Below, piece after piece: positions 7,752 to 14,450 of a stretch of DNA of 19,653 nt. The notes beneath the pieces are model-generated. The model saw nothing but the letters and a program-made list of their open reading frames with translations. It was not told the DNA's origin and searched no databases. The stretch spans positions 1-19,653 of the forward strand of contig CAZTAK010000053.1 in NCBI GenBank assembly GCA_964611585.1, in the 5' to 3' direction. The first letter of the stretch is position 1, and the number at the start of each line of letters is the position of its first letter. The stretch comes from CAZTAK01 sp964611585 (GTDB lineage Bacteria; Pseudomonadota; Alphaproteobacteria; SHVP01). Position numbers and translations under genes: made by a program.

Positions 7752-9317
7752 CTAATCGTTGCGCGCGGGCCAGTAGGGTCGGCTCAGTTCGCGCTTGAGA
7801 ATCTTGCCGGCGGGATTACGCGGTAGCGAATCGCGATACTCAACCCGCGCCACGCGTTGGTGCTTGCCCAGGCGTTCATTGACCCATGTGGCCAGGTCCG
7901 AATTCTTGACCGCCGCCCCGCCCCGCGGCACCACCAGCGCAAGCGGCGTCTCGCCCCATTTGACATGAGGAATGGCGATCACCGCGACGTCGCCGACGTC
8001 CTCGTGTTCGCCCAGCACGCGCTCGATGTCGGCGGGAAAGACGTTGTAGCCGCCCGACACGATCATGTCTTTCTTGCGGTCGAGAAGCCAAAAATAGCCG
8101 TCCTCGTCGAAGCGGCCAACGTCGCCCGAGCGCAGGAACGTGCGCCCGGTTTCGGGGTCGCGCCAGATCGCGGCCTCGGTCTGTTCGGGCTGGTTGTGAT
8201 AGCCGCGCATCAGCATCGGGCTGTGACCGATGATCTCGCCGGCCTCGCCCGGCGAGAGGGTGCGCCCCTCGTCCGACAGAATGCGCAAATCGTTACCCAT
8301 GCCGGGGCGCCCGACTGACCCCATTTTTTCGGGCGGGTCTTCGGGTTTGCGCAGCGTGACAAAGCCCTCGGTGAGGCCATAGATCTCGAACAGGCCGCAC
8401 GCGAAGGCGGTCTCGACTTCGCGCTTGAGGTTGATCGGCATGCTGGAACCAACGGTACAAATCATTTTCAGCGAGGACGTATCGGCGGCGGCGAAATCGG
8501 GCTCGTCGAGAATGGTGCGGAACTGGACCGGCACCATGAGCGTGTGCGAGACCCGTTCGGCGGCGACAATTTCGAGCCAGGCGCGCGCGTCATATTTCGG
8601 CATCAGCATGAAGGTGCCGCCGACCAGGAAGGTCATGATCATCAGCGACCAGCCGGTGTTGGAATAGAGCGCGGTGGTGCCGAGCGTGATGCAGCGCGAG
8701 TCGAAGCGCTGTTCCATCCCCAGCAGATAGGCGCTGGCGGTGCGGCAGGCGTGGGTGTGGACGATGCCCTTCGGCAAACCGGTGGTGCCGGAGGAGTAAA
8801 TAATATTGCAGACGCTTTCGGCGTCGATAGCGGCGGCCGGAAAGAGATCCGCCGGATCGGCAGCGAGATCGCCGAATGCCGCCCAGTCCGGCAGGCAAGC
8901 ACCGAGTGCGATCCAGTTGGCGGCCGGAATGTCGGACACCGCCGCGCGCAATTCGGCGCAGGGAACGGGATCGACGCCGCCCGCGATCACCACGCGTGCG
9001 CTTGAATCGCGGATCATGCGGATCAGGGCATCGGCGCGCAGCATCGTCGAAAGGGACGCAACCACGGCGCCTGCGCGCAAGGTCCCCCAATAGGCGACAA
9101 TCGTGTCGAGAGAATTGGCGGCAAGGATCGCCACGCAATCGCCGGGCGCCACGCCGCGCGCGGCAAGACCCGCCGCCACGCCGTCCACCGCGGCGCTGAA
9201 TTGCCCCCACGAAAGCTGCTCGCCACCGCACGCGACGGCGGGCTTATTCGGGTGCGCGCGCGCCCACAACGAGATGTACTCCGGCAATACGATATGCGGG
9301 ACTCGAAATTCGGCCAT
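7752..9317 (-). CDS. AMP-forming acyl-CoA synthetase (ANL superfamily)
   Basis: Cytoplasmic acid:CoA ligase of about 521 aa that activates a carboxylic acid through an acyl-AMP intermediate. Motifs in order: P-loop-like YSSGTTGLPKG (174-184), YGLTEG (A5), the hinge/A8 region SGDVGRFDEDGYFWLLDRKKD, SGGYNVFPADIE, and the catalytic A10 lysine in NPAGKILKREL (Lys505). It resembles fatty-acid or alicyclic/aromatic acid ligases; the substrate is unknown. The start at 9317 is preferred because of a strong GGGGAGGGG just upstream and a family-like N-terminus. The frame is open to 9401, but that adds 28 Arg-rich residues. It heads a minus-strand operon with the BadI-like hydrolase (7 bp gap) and probably BKACE. 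That places it as the entry step that makes the CoA ester. Confidence 0.92.
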   Translation of the reverse strand: MAEFRVPHIVLPEYISLWARAHPNKPAVACGGEQLSWGQFSAAVDGVAAGLAARGVAPGDCVAILAANSLDTIVAYWGTLRAGAVVASLSTMLRADALIRMIRDSSARVVIAGGVDPVPCAELRAAVSDIPAANWIALGACLPDWAAFGDLAADPADLFPAAAIDAESVCNIIYSSGTTGLPKGIVHTHACRTASAYLLGMEQRFDSRCITLGTTALYSNTGWSLMIMTFLVGGTFMLMPKYDARAWLEIVAAERVSHTLMVPVQFRTILDEPDFAAADTSSLKMICTVGSSMPINLKREVETAFACGLFEIYGLTEGFVTLRKPEDPPEKMGSVGRPGMGNDLRILSDEGRTLSPGEAGEIIGHSPMLMRGYHNQPEQTEAAIWRDPETGRTFLRSGDVGRFDEDGYFWLLDRKKDMIVSGGYNVFPADIERVLGEHEDVGDVAVIAIPHVKWGETPLALVVPRGGAAVKNSDLATWVNERLGKHQRVARVEYRDSLPRNPAGKILKRELSRPYWPARND

Positions 9318-9319
9318 GA

Positions 9320-9328
9320 CCCCTCCCC
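9320..9328 (-). promoter_or_regulatory. Strong Shine-Dalgarno of the CoA ligase gene
   Basis: On the minus strand GGGGAGGGG lies two bases before the ATG at 9317, with the GGAGG core about 4 nt from it. This fixes the start against the 28-residue longer reading. Confidence 0.6.
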
Positions 9329-9420
9329 GGGTTGGACGACGATAGACCGGATTGCCGCGCCCTGGAAGGCACGGCTTGCGCGCCCGGCGGCGCGCCGTCA
9401 CACTGCGGGAAGATTTCGCT

Positions 9421-9427
9421 GAGAGGG
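9421..9427 (+). promoter_or_regulatory. Shine-Dalgarno before the truncated methyltransferase
   Basis: GAGAGGG lies 6 nt upstream of ATG 9434. A good ribosome site in front of a 5'-truncated gene suggests the deletion kept, or was joined to, a translation start. Confidence 0.4.
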
Positions 9428-9433
9428 ACTGCC

Positions 9434-9964
9434 ATGTCGCGCCAATTCCGCCACGCCATGCTTACCGAGGCGACCCACGACGTCGCCGCGCCGATGCTGC
9501 GCTATGTCCATGCCCGCGCCGAGGCGTTGGGCAAACGGGTGCATTTCTCGCAGCAGAATGCCGAGGCGACGGATTTGCCCGACGGGTTCTTCGACCTGAT
9601 CCTGTCGCAGATCGTCATTCACGAGATCTCACGGCGGGCACTGCCGTGAATCCTAGCCGAATGCAAGCGCCTGCTCAGCCCGGGCGGGCTGGTGCTGCAC
9701 GTCGACGGGCTCGACTGGAAAGAACTCGACCCCTACGATTCCGCCGTGTCCGACTGGGACACCTATTACAACAACGAACCCTTCATCGGCCCGATGCACG
9801 ATCTGGACTTCGTGCCGCTTGCGATCGATGCTGGGTTCCGGCGCGAGAATGCGTTCGTGACCGAAACTCCGAGTGGACTATCCAATCCGGTCCGACGCAC
9901 CGAACTCAAGGCAGGCGACTTCGGCAACGTCGGCCGGGTCATGGTGTTCGGCGCCACCAATTGA
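9434..9964 (+). pseudogene. Class I SAM methyltransferase remnant: lacks motif I and has an in-frame TGA
   Basis: What remains matches the middle and end of a class I SAM-dependent methyltransferase: DVAAPMLRYVHARAEALG, the acidic NAEATDLPDGFFDLILS region (motifs II-IV), then ECKRLLSPGGLVLHVDG (motif VI) and a C-terminal DWDTYYNNEPF segment. The N-terminal Rossmann strand with the GxGxG SAM loop is absent, and the ATG at 9434 starts just before where motif II begins. A TGA at 9647-9649 interrupts one continuous frame; a single C-to-T change from CGA (Arg) explains it. Translation resumes in the same frame to the stop at 9964. A GAGAGGG Shine-Dalgarno stands before the ATG, so a 71-aa peptide could still be made. 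Most likely a dead gene. Confidence 0.75.
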
Positions 9965-10036
9965 ATAGGTTCTTGAGGCCGGGGCGCGAGCGGTTCCCCC
10001 TGGACCGCGACAATGCCCGTTAGGGGTATCAAAACA

Positions 10037-11437
10037 ATGGCAATTCTCTCAGCGGACGGACGTAATTTCGGAATTGAGGTGCCCGTGCTGGTGATCGGCG
10101 CCGGCGCCTGCGGCCTGTGCGCGGCGCTGTCGGCGGCCGAACGGGGCGCCGAGGTGCTGGTGCTCGAACGCGACGAAACACCGACCGGCAGCACGACGCT
10201 CTCGACCGCGCTCATTCCGGCGGCGGCGACGAAATTGCAGGACGCCGCGGGCGTCGAAGACTCGCCGGAGAAATTCGCCGCCGACTTGATCGCCAAGGCG
10301 AAGAATCAGACCGATCCCGACATGGCGTTGACCGTCGCCTGCGCCTCGGGCCCAACGGTCGACTGGTTGGCGGACGAACAACAGGTGCCCTTGTCACTGG
10401 TCACCGGGTTTCTGTATCCGGGGCATTCGGTCTATCGCATGCATTCGACCCCCAACCGCGCCGGCGGCGAACTGATGGCGGCGTTGCTGGAGGCGGCAGG
10501 GCACGCACAAATTGATATCGCCACATCGGCACACGTCACCGATCTGTTCGCCGGCGATGACGAGCGCGTGGCCGGAGTGCGCATCACGCGGCCCGGCGGC
10601 ACCACGGAAGAAATCGGCTGCGATGCCCTGGTGCTGGCCTGCAATGGCTATGGCGGCAACCCCGACATGGTGCGCCAACACGTTCCCGAAATGGCGGATG
10701 CAATCTATTTCGGCCACACCGGCAACAAGGGTGATGCCGTAACCTGGGGCATCGAACTCGGCGGGGCGGTGGCCGACATGGGCGGCTATCAGGGCCACGG
10801 CGCCGTCACCCACCCGCATGGCACGCTGTTGTTTTGGGGAGTGATGACCGAGGGTGGATTTCAGGTGAACCTCGAGGGCAAGCGGTTTGCGGACGAAGTC
10901 CGCGGCTATTCGGAGCAGGCGGTCGAGGTGATCGCCCAAACCGATCACGTCGCCTGGACGATCTACGACAAGGGCGCGCACAGGATCGGTCTCCAGTTCA
11001 TGGACTATCGCGACGGCCTCGAAATGGGAGCGATGAAAACCGCCAACACCATCGAAGGTATCGCCGAAGTCACCGGCCTGCCGCTCGATGCCCTGAGAAA
11101 GACCTTCGCCGACGTCGCCCTCATGCACGCCGGCAAGATGACTGACCCGCTGGGCCGCGATTTCACCAAGGCCGAACCGCTGGAACCGCCCTACTACGCG
11201 GTGCGGGTCACGGGTGCATTGTTTCACACCCAGGGCGGGCTGGTGGTCGATGGAAACGCGCGTGTCGTGCGCGCGGACGGCACGCTGCTTCCTAATTTGT
11301 TCGCGGGCGGGGGTGCGGCGCGCGGGCTGTCGGGCCCCTCGCGCTGGGGCTATCTGTCGGGCAACGGTTTGCTGACGGCAGTGACGCTGGGGCGCCTCGC
11401 GGGCCTCAGTGCGGCCAAATTGGTGCGGAACGACTAG
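10037..11437 (+). CDS. FAD-dependent oxidoreductase, copy 1 (fumarate reductase/flavocytochrome c-like)
   Basis: Flavoprotein of about 466 aa in the FAD_binding_2 family, which includes fumarate reductase flavoprotein subunits, tricarballylate dehydrogenase and 3-ketosteroid dehydrogenases. The dinucleotide-binding VIGAGACG (19-26) and the ribose-binding Glu44 (VLERD) are at the N-terminus. The second FAD motif GGAARGLSGPSRWGYLSGNGL is C-terminal, after FHTQGGL, which corresponds to the catalytic-His HT.GG segment of the family. FADE matches the family RF..E position. The substrate is unknown. ATG 10037 (AGGGG at 10022-10026) is favoured over ATG 10013 because it aligns with the paralogue at 12157. 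The exonuclease gene starts 2 bp after its stop, so the two are coupled. Soluble: no signal peptide or heme motif is seen. Confidence 0.88.
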   Translation: MAILSADGRNFGIEVPVLVIGAGACGLCAALSAAERGAEVLVLERDETPTGSTTLSTALIPAAATKLQDAAGVEDSPEKFAADLIAKAKNQTDPDMALTVACASGPTVDWLADEQQVPLSLVTGFLYPGHSVYRMHSTPNRAGGELMAALLEAAGHAQIDIATSAHVTDLFAGDDERVAGVRITRPGGTTEEIGCDALVLACNGYGGNPDMVRQHVPEMADAIYFGHTGNKGDAVTWGIELGGAVADMGGYQGHGAVTHPHGTLLFWGVMTEGGFQVNLEGKRFADEVRGYSEQAVEVIAQTDHVAWTIYDKGAHRIGLQFMDYRDGLEMGAMKTANTIEGIAEVTGLPLDALRKTFADVALMHAGKMTDPLGRDFTKAEPLEPPYYAVRVTGALFHTQGGLVVDGNARVVRADGTLLPNLFAGGGAARGLSGPSRWGYLSGNGLLTAVTLGRLAGLSAAKLVRND

Positions 11438-11439
11438 TC

Positions 11440-12063
11440 ATGGCGGAACAAGGGCGGCGGGGCGCAAAAGCCAAAGTCCCGCTCCCGCGGACCCGCAAGA
11501 CCGAGGGCCCTCGGGCACGGCGCACGCGGCGAACATCCAGCACCCGGCCGCTGGAAATTCTCGCCATCGATTTCGAGACCGCCGATTACGGCCGCGACAG
11601 TGCCTGCGCGTTTGGACTAGCGCATATCGTCGGCGGCAAGATCATCGAGACCGCGGACTACCTGATTCGCCCGCCGCGATCGGAATTCGCGTTTTCGTGG
11701 CTGCACGGCATCACCTGGAACGATGTCGCCGGCGAGCCCGACTTCAAGGCGCTGTGGCCTGACCTGAAGACGCATTTCGCCGAGGTGGATTTTATCGCCG
11801 CCCACAGCGCGAGCTTCGACCGCGGCGTGTTGCGAGCGTGCTGCAGCGCCCACGGCTTGCGCGCGCCTGCAAAACCTTACCTGTGTACGGTCAAAGTGGC
11901 GCGCGCGGCGTGGGATCTCTATCCGGCCAAACTGCCGGACGTGTGCCGGCATCTTGCTATCGAACTCGACCACCACAACGCAGCGTCCGACGCCCTTGCC
12001 TGCGCCGAAATCGCCGTTGCCGCTCTTGAAGACGGGTTCGATGTAACACGCGCGGTGCTGTAA
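11440..12063 (+). CDS. DEDDh 3'-5' exonuclease (DnaQ/RNase T-like)
   Basis: Exonuclease of the DnaQ-like fold, 207 aa. The metal-binding residues are all visible: Asp44 and Glu46 in IDFETAD (Exo I), Asp127 in AHSASFD (Exo II), and His179 with Asp184 in HHNAASDA (Exo III, DEDDh type). It cleaves DNA or RNA from the 3' end using two metal ions. It is too short for a full Pol III epsilon with a polymerase-binding tail; it resembles the stand-alone 3'-5' exonuclease group. The first 38 residues are unusually rich in Lys/Arg/Pro/Thr and probably form a disordered basic tail. The start ATG lies 2 bp after the flavoprotein stop, and a second flavoprotein follows 93 bp later. Its role in this context is unclear. 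Confidence 0.9.
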   Translation: MAEQGRRGAKAKVPLPRTRKTEGPRARRTRRTSSTRPLEILAIDFETADYGRDSACAFGLAHIVGGKIIETADYLIRPPRSEFAFSWLHGITWNDVAGEPDFKALWPDLKTHFAEVDFIAAHSASFDRGVLRACCSAHGLRAPAKPYLCTVKVARAAWDLYPAKLPDVCRHLAIELDHHNAASDALACAEIAVAALEDGFDVTRAVL

Positions 12064-12093
12064 CGGCCAAGCCGCACCCGTGACGATCGATCA

Positions 12094-12110
12094 ACCGGCG
12101 CGGCGCCGGT
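12094..12110. repeat. Perfect GC inverted repeat in the exonuclease-flavoprotein gap
   Basis: ACCGGCGC-G-GCGCCGGT is a perfect 8-bp inverted repeat about one base. There is no T-run after it, so it is not a classical terminator. It could be an operator, a processing hairpin or chance in GC-rich DNA. Confidence 0.5.
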
Positions 12111-12156
12111 AATTCGAAGTTGGCGTTCGCGGCATGGTCCCGTGTACGCTGCCGTC

Positions 12157-13587
12157 ATGCCCGTTCTCTCTACCGATGGAATTTCGTTCGACGTGCATGT
12201 CCCCGTTATTATCGTGGGCGCCGGCGCGTGCGGCCTGACGGCGGCGCTGGCGGCGCGCGACGTCGGCGCTGATGTCCTGATTCTGGAACGCGATGCGCAA
12301 CCCTCCGGTTCGACCGCCATGAGCCAGGGAAATATTGCCGCCGCCGGAACCGACTCGCAACGCCAACACGGTATCGAGGATTCGGGCGAGATCTTCGCCA
12401 ACGACATCGTCGCGCTCGCGCGCGGTGAAACCGATGCGCCGCTTGCGCGCCTGTTCGCCGATGCCTCCGGACCGACCGTCGACTGGTTGGTGGAACGGCA
12501 CCAAATTCCGCTGGCGCTTGACCCCGACTGGGGCGCGATGCTGGGCCATTCACGGCCGAGAATTCATACCGTGCCGACCAAGACCGGCAGGGAACTGATA
12601 ACCTGCCTCGAGGATGCCACGGCGCGGGCAAGCGCCAACCTGTTGACCGATGCTCACGTCGTTGACGTCTACGCCGACGCGACCGGGCAGGTCCGTGGCG
12701 TCGCATACGTCCGTCCCGACGGCGCCCGCAAGACCGTCGGCTGCGATGCCTTGGTCCTCGCCACCTGCGGCTTTGGCGGCAACCCGGACATGGTGCGGCA
12801 ATACATCCCCGGGATGGCGGACGCCCTCTATCACGGCCATGAAGGCAACCAGGGCGAAGGCATCCAGTGGGGCCTGGAACTGGGCGCGGCGGCGGCAGAC
12901 ATGAGCGCGTTTCAGGGCCTCGGCGCGCTCGCCGAACCGCACCGGGTGCTGGTGCACTACAACATCATTTTGCGCGGCGGCATAATCGTCAACAATGACG
13001 GCGTGCGTTTTGCCGACGAAAGCACCGACATTTCCGGTATGGGCCGCAAGGTGACTGCGCAGCCGGGCCACATCGCCTGGTTCATCTACGACCGCGCGCG
13101 CCATGAATTCGTGTTGCGTTACGAGGAATACGAGGAGGCGCTGCAAGTCGGCGCCGTGCGCGAGGCGGGCTCATTGGCCGCACTTGCGGAAGGCGCAACA
13201 ATTCCGGTAGGCGCCCTCGAAGAAACCGTCGCCGCAAGTGTCGTTATGCAGCGCGGCGAAGTGCGTGATCCGTTCGGGCGCGATTTCACGCTCAGCAAGG
13301 CCCTCGACGGCCCGCCGTGGTACGCAATTCGCGTGTGCGGGGCGCTGTTCCACACCCAGGGCGGCCTGGTGATCGACGGCGAGGCGCGGGTGTGCCGGAG
13401 TGACGGCTCAATGCTCCCCAACTTGTTCGCGGGCGGCGGCACGGCGCGCTCGATCTCGGGTCCGTCCGACTGGGGCTACATTGCGGCGGCGGGGCTGTTC
13501 ACGGCGGTGACGCAAGGGAGGTTGGCCGGCGCAGCGGCCGCCCGGTTGGTCCGCGACGCGCGCGATTTCAGCGCCGCCGCAGATTAG
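12157..13587 (+). CDS. FAD-dependent oxidoreductase, copy 2 (paralogue)
   Basis: Paralogue of the flavoprotein at 10037, about 476 aa, aligning from first to last residue. FAD-binding VGAGACG is at 20-26 and LERD at 43-46. Other shared blocks are SGPTVDWL, CDALVLA, GGNPDMVRQ, RFADE, FHTQGGLV, LPNLFAGGG and a C-terminal SGPSDWGY. The main visible difference is here: copy 1 has SGPSRWGY, copy 2 has Asp in place of Arg. In fumarate reductase-type enzymes an Arg in this last FAD-domain segment contacts the substrate carboxylate, so the two copies may use different substrates. The start ATG at 12157 aligns with copy 1; a GTG at 12142 is a less likely alternative. A terminator-like hairpin follows the stop. 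Confidence 0.88.
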   Translation: MPVLSTDGISFDVHVPVIIVGAGACGLTAALAARDVGADVLILERDAQPSGSTAMSQGNIAAAGTDSQRQHGIEDSGEIFANDIVALARGETDAPLARLFADASGPTVDWLVERHQIPLALDPDWGAMLGHSRPRIHTVPTKTGRELITCLEDATARASANLLTDAHVVDVYADATGQVRGVAYVRPDGARKTVGCDALVLATCGFGGNPDMVRQYIPGMADALYHGHEGNQGEGIQWGLELGAAAADMSAFQGLGALAEPHRVLVHYNIILRGGIIVNNDGVRFADESTDISGMGRKVTAQPGHIAWFIYDRARHEFVLRYEEYEEALQVGAVREAGSLAALAEGATIPVGALEETVAASVVMQRGEVRDPFGRDFTLSKALDGPPWYAIRVCGALFHTQGGLVIDGEARVCRSDGSMLPNLFAGGGTARSISGPSDWGYIAAAGLFTAVTQGRLAGAAAARLVRDARDFSAAAD

Positions 13588-13605
13588 AGCGGTACCCGGG
13601 CAGAC

Positions 13606-13635
13606 GGCGGCCAAGGTGCCGCCTTTACTTGTTTT
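13606..13635 (+). terminator. Likely rho-independent terminator after flavoprotein copy 2
   Basis: GGCGGC (13606-13611), a 6-nt loop, then GCCGCC (13618-13623) is followed by a T-rich run (TTTACTTGTTTTT) on the plus strand. The stem sits exactly between the convergent stops at 13587 and 13625, and the T-run overlaps the last codons of the opposite rhodanese gene. The minus strand has no T-run after the stem, so it would work only for plus-strand transcripts. Confidence 0.5.
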
Positions 13636-14044
13636 TCTGTTTTGGCTTCTTGGGTTCGACCGTTTTGACCGGGCCGCCCACGTCGACCCAAGCGCGGAAG
13701 CCACCGCCGATATGAGCGATCGGCGCGAGGCCCATGTCCTTGACCGTTTTTGTCGCCAACGCCGAGCGCAATCCGCTCTGGCAATAGAACAGGAACGCGT
13801 TACCTGTGGCAAAAATATCCCGATGGTAAGGGCTTTCGGGATCGACCCAAAATTCCAGCATCCCACGCGGCGCGTGGACCGCGCCCGGCACCTTGCCCTC
13901 ACGATAGAGCTCGCGGATATCCCGCAAATCCACGACCGTCACAGCGCTGTCGCCGAGGCGGGTAATGGCATCCGCCGCGCTTACGGTTTCGATTTCACGC
14001 TCTGCTTCCTCGACCAGTTGCCGGGTTGTAATCTTTAGGTCCAT
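13625..14044 (-). CDS. Single-domain rhodanese-like sulfurtransferase
   Basis: Protein of 139 aa with one rhodanese domain. Visible elements are VVDLRD (37-42), G.VPGAVHAPRGMLEF (50-65) and the active-site loop FYCQSGLRSA, with catalytic Cys88 and the Arg that closes the CxxGxR loop. A GGGFRAW motif follows, as in GlpE/PspE-like rhodaneses. It would carry a persulfide on Cys88 and pass sulfur to cyanide, thiols or a protein partner. The C-terminus ends in a short Lys-rich tail. The start ATG at 14044 is divergent from hspQ across about 64 bp. A second, two-domain sulfurtransferase lies at 18165; the two are not close relatives. Confidence 0.9.
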   Translation of the reverse strand: MDLKITTRQLVEEAEREIETVSAADAITRLGDSAVTVVDLRDIRELYREGKVPGAVHAPRGMLEFWVDPESPYHRDIFATGNAFLFYCQSGLRSALATKTVKDMGLAPIAHIGGGFRAWVDVGGPVKTVEPKKPKQKNK

Positions 14045-14108
14045 TTCTTATCCCTTGTCCAGTCATGCCACCGCGCCCACAATAGGCGAATTCGCTGCGC
14101 GATGTACA

Positions 14109-14450
14109 TTGCGCGAAGACGGCAGCGCCACACATCCGATAAAGCACGCCATATTTCAGCCGGGCGAAATCATCCGCCACCGCTTGTTTGGCTATCGCGG
14201 CGCAATTTTCGACATCGATCCGGACTTCAACCTAAGCGATGAGTGGTACGCTGCAATGGCGCGCTCGTGCCCGCCCAAGGACGACCCCTGGTACCACGTT
14301 TTGGTCGACGGACAACACCACACCACTTATGTCGAGGAACGAAACTTGGAGGCCGAGCCTGACCCTGCACCGGTTCACCATCCCGAGGTGTCGGCACGGT
14401 TCGGCAAGTTCGAATCCGGACGCTATCGAATCGCGCGCAACGCCAACTAG
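14109..14450 (+). CDS. hspQ: HspQ family (heat shock protein / hemimethylated DNA-binding YccV-like)
   Basis: The core matches HspQ: GEIIRHRLFGYRGAIFDIDPDF, then EWY, PPKDDPWYHVLVDG, H..TYVEE.NLE, and the alphaproteobacterial C-terminal tail with HHPEV and RYR. HspQ adapts substrates to Lon and enhances degradation of proteins such as DnaA or Hsp-type clients; the fold also binds hemimethylated oriC DNA. The start is uncertain. No ATG or GTG lies close in front of the conserved core. TTG at 14109 is the nearest usual alternative and gives 113 aa. An ATA codon at 14139 sits where family members normally begin. The next ATG in frame, 13965, lies inside the opposite rhodanese gene. The TAG stop overlaps the stop of the opposite PAS gene in a shared CTAG. 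Confidence 0.85.
   Translation: MREDGSATHPIKHAIFQPGEIIRHRLFGYRGAIFDIDPDFNLSDEWYAAMARSCPPKDDPWYHVLVDGQHHTTYVEERNLEAEPDPAPVHHPEVSARFGKFESGRYRIARNAN

Larger units (their letters stand above)
9318..9433. promoter_or_regulatory. Divergent gap between CoA ligase operon and methyltransferase remnant
   Basis: This 116 bp region must carry the promoter of the ligase operon and whatever drives the plus-strand genes. No clear -35/-10 pair or operator palindrome was found. It is also where the missing N-terminal coding part of the methyltransferase would be expected; no trace of it is readable. Confidence 0.3.

Noticed and set aside
9647..9649. TGA as a selenocysteine codon in the methyltransferase
   Set aside because: No selenoprotein is known in this family, the gene is also 5'-truncated, and a CGA-to-TGA change explains it simply.
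10394..11227. 277-codon open frame opposite flavoprotein copy 1
   Set aside because: It is antisense to a gene with intact FAD motifs, has no recognisable domain and no ribosome site.
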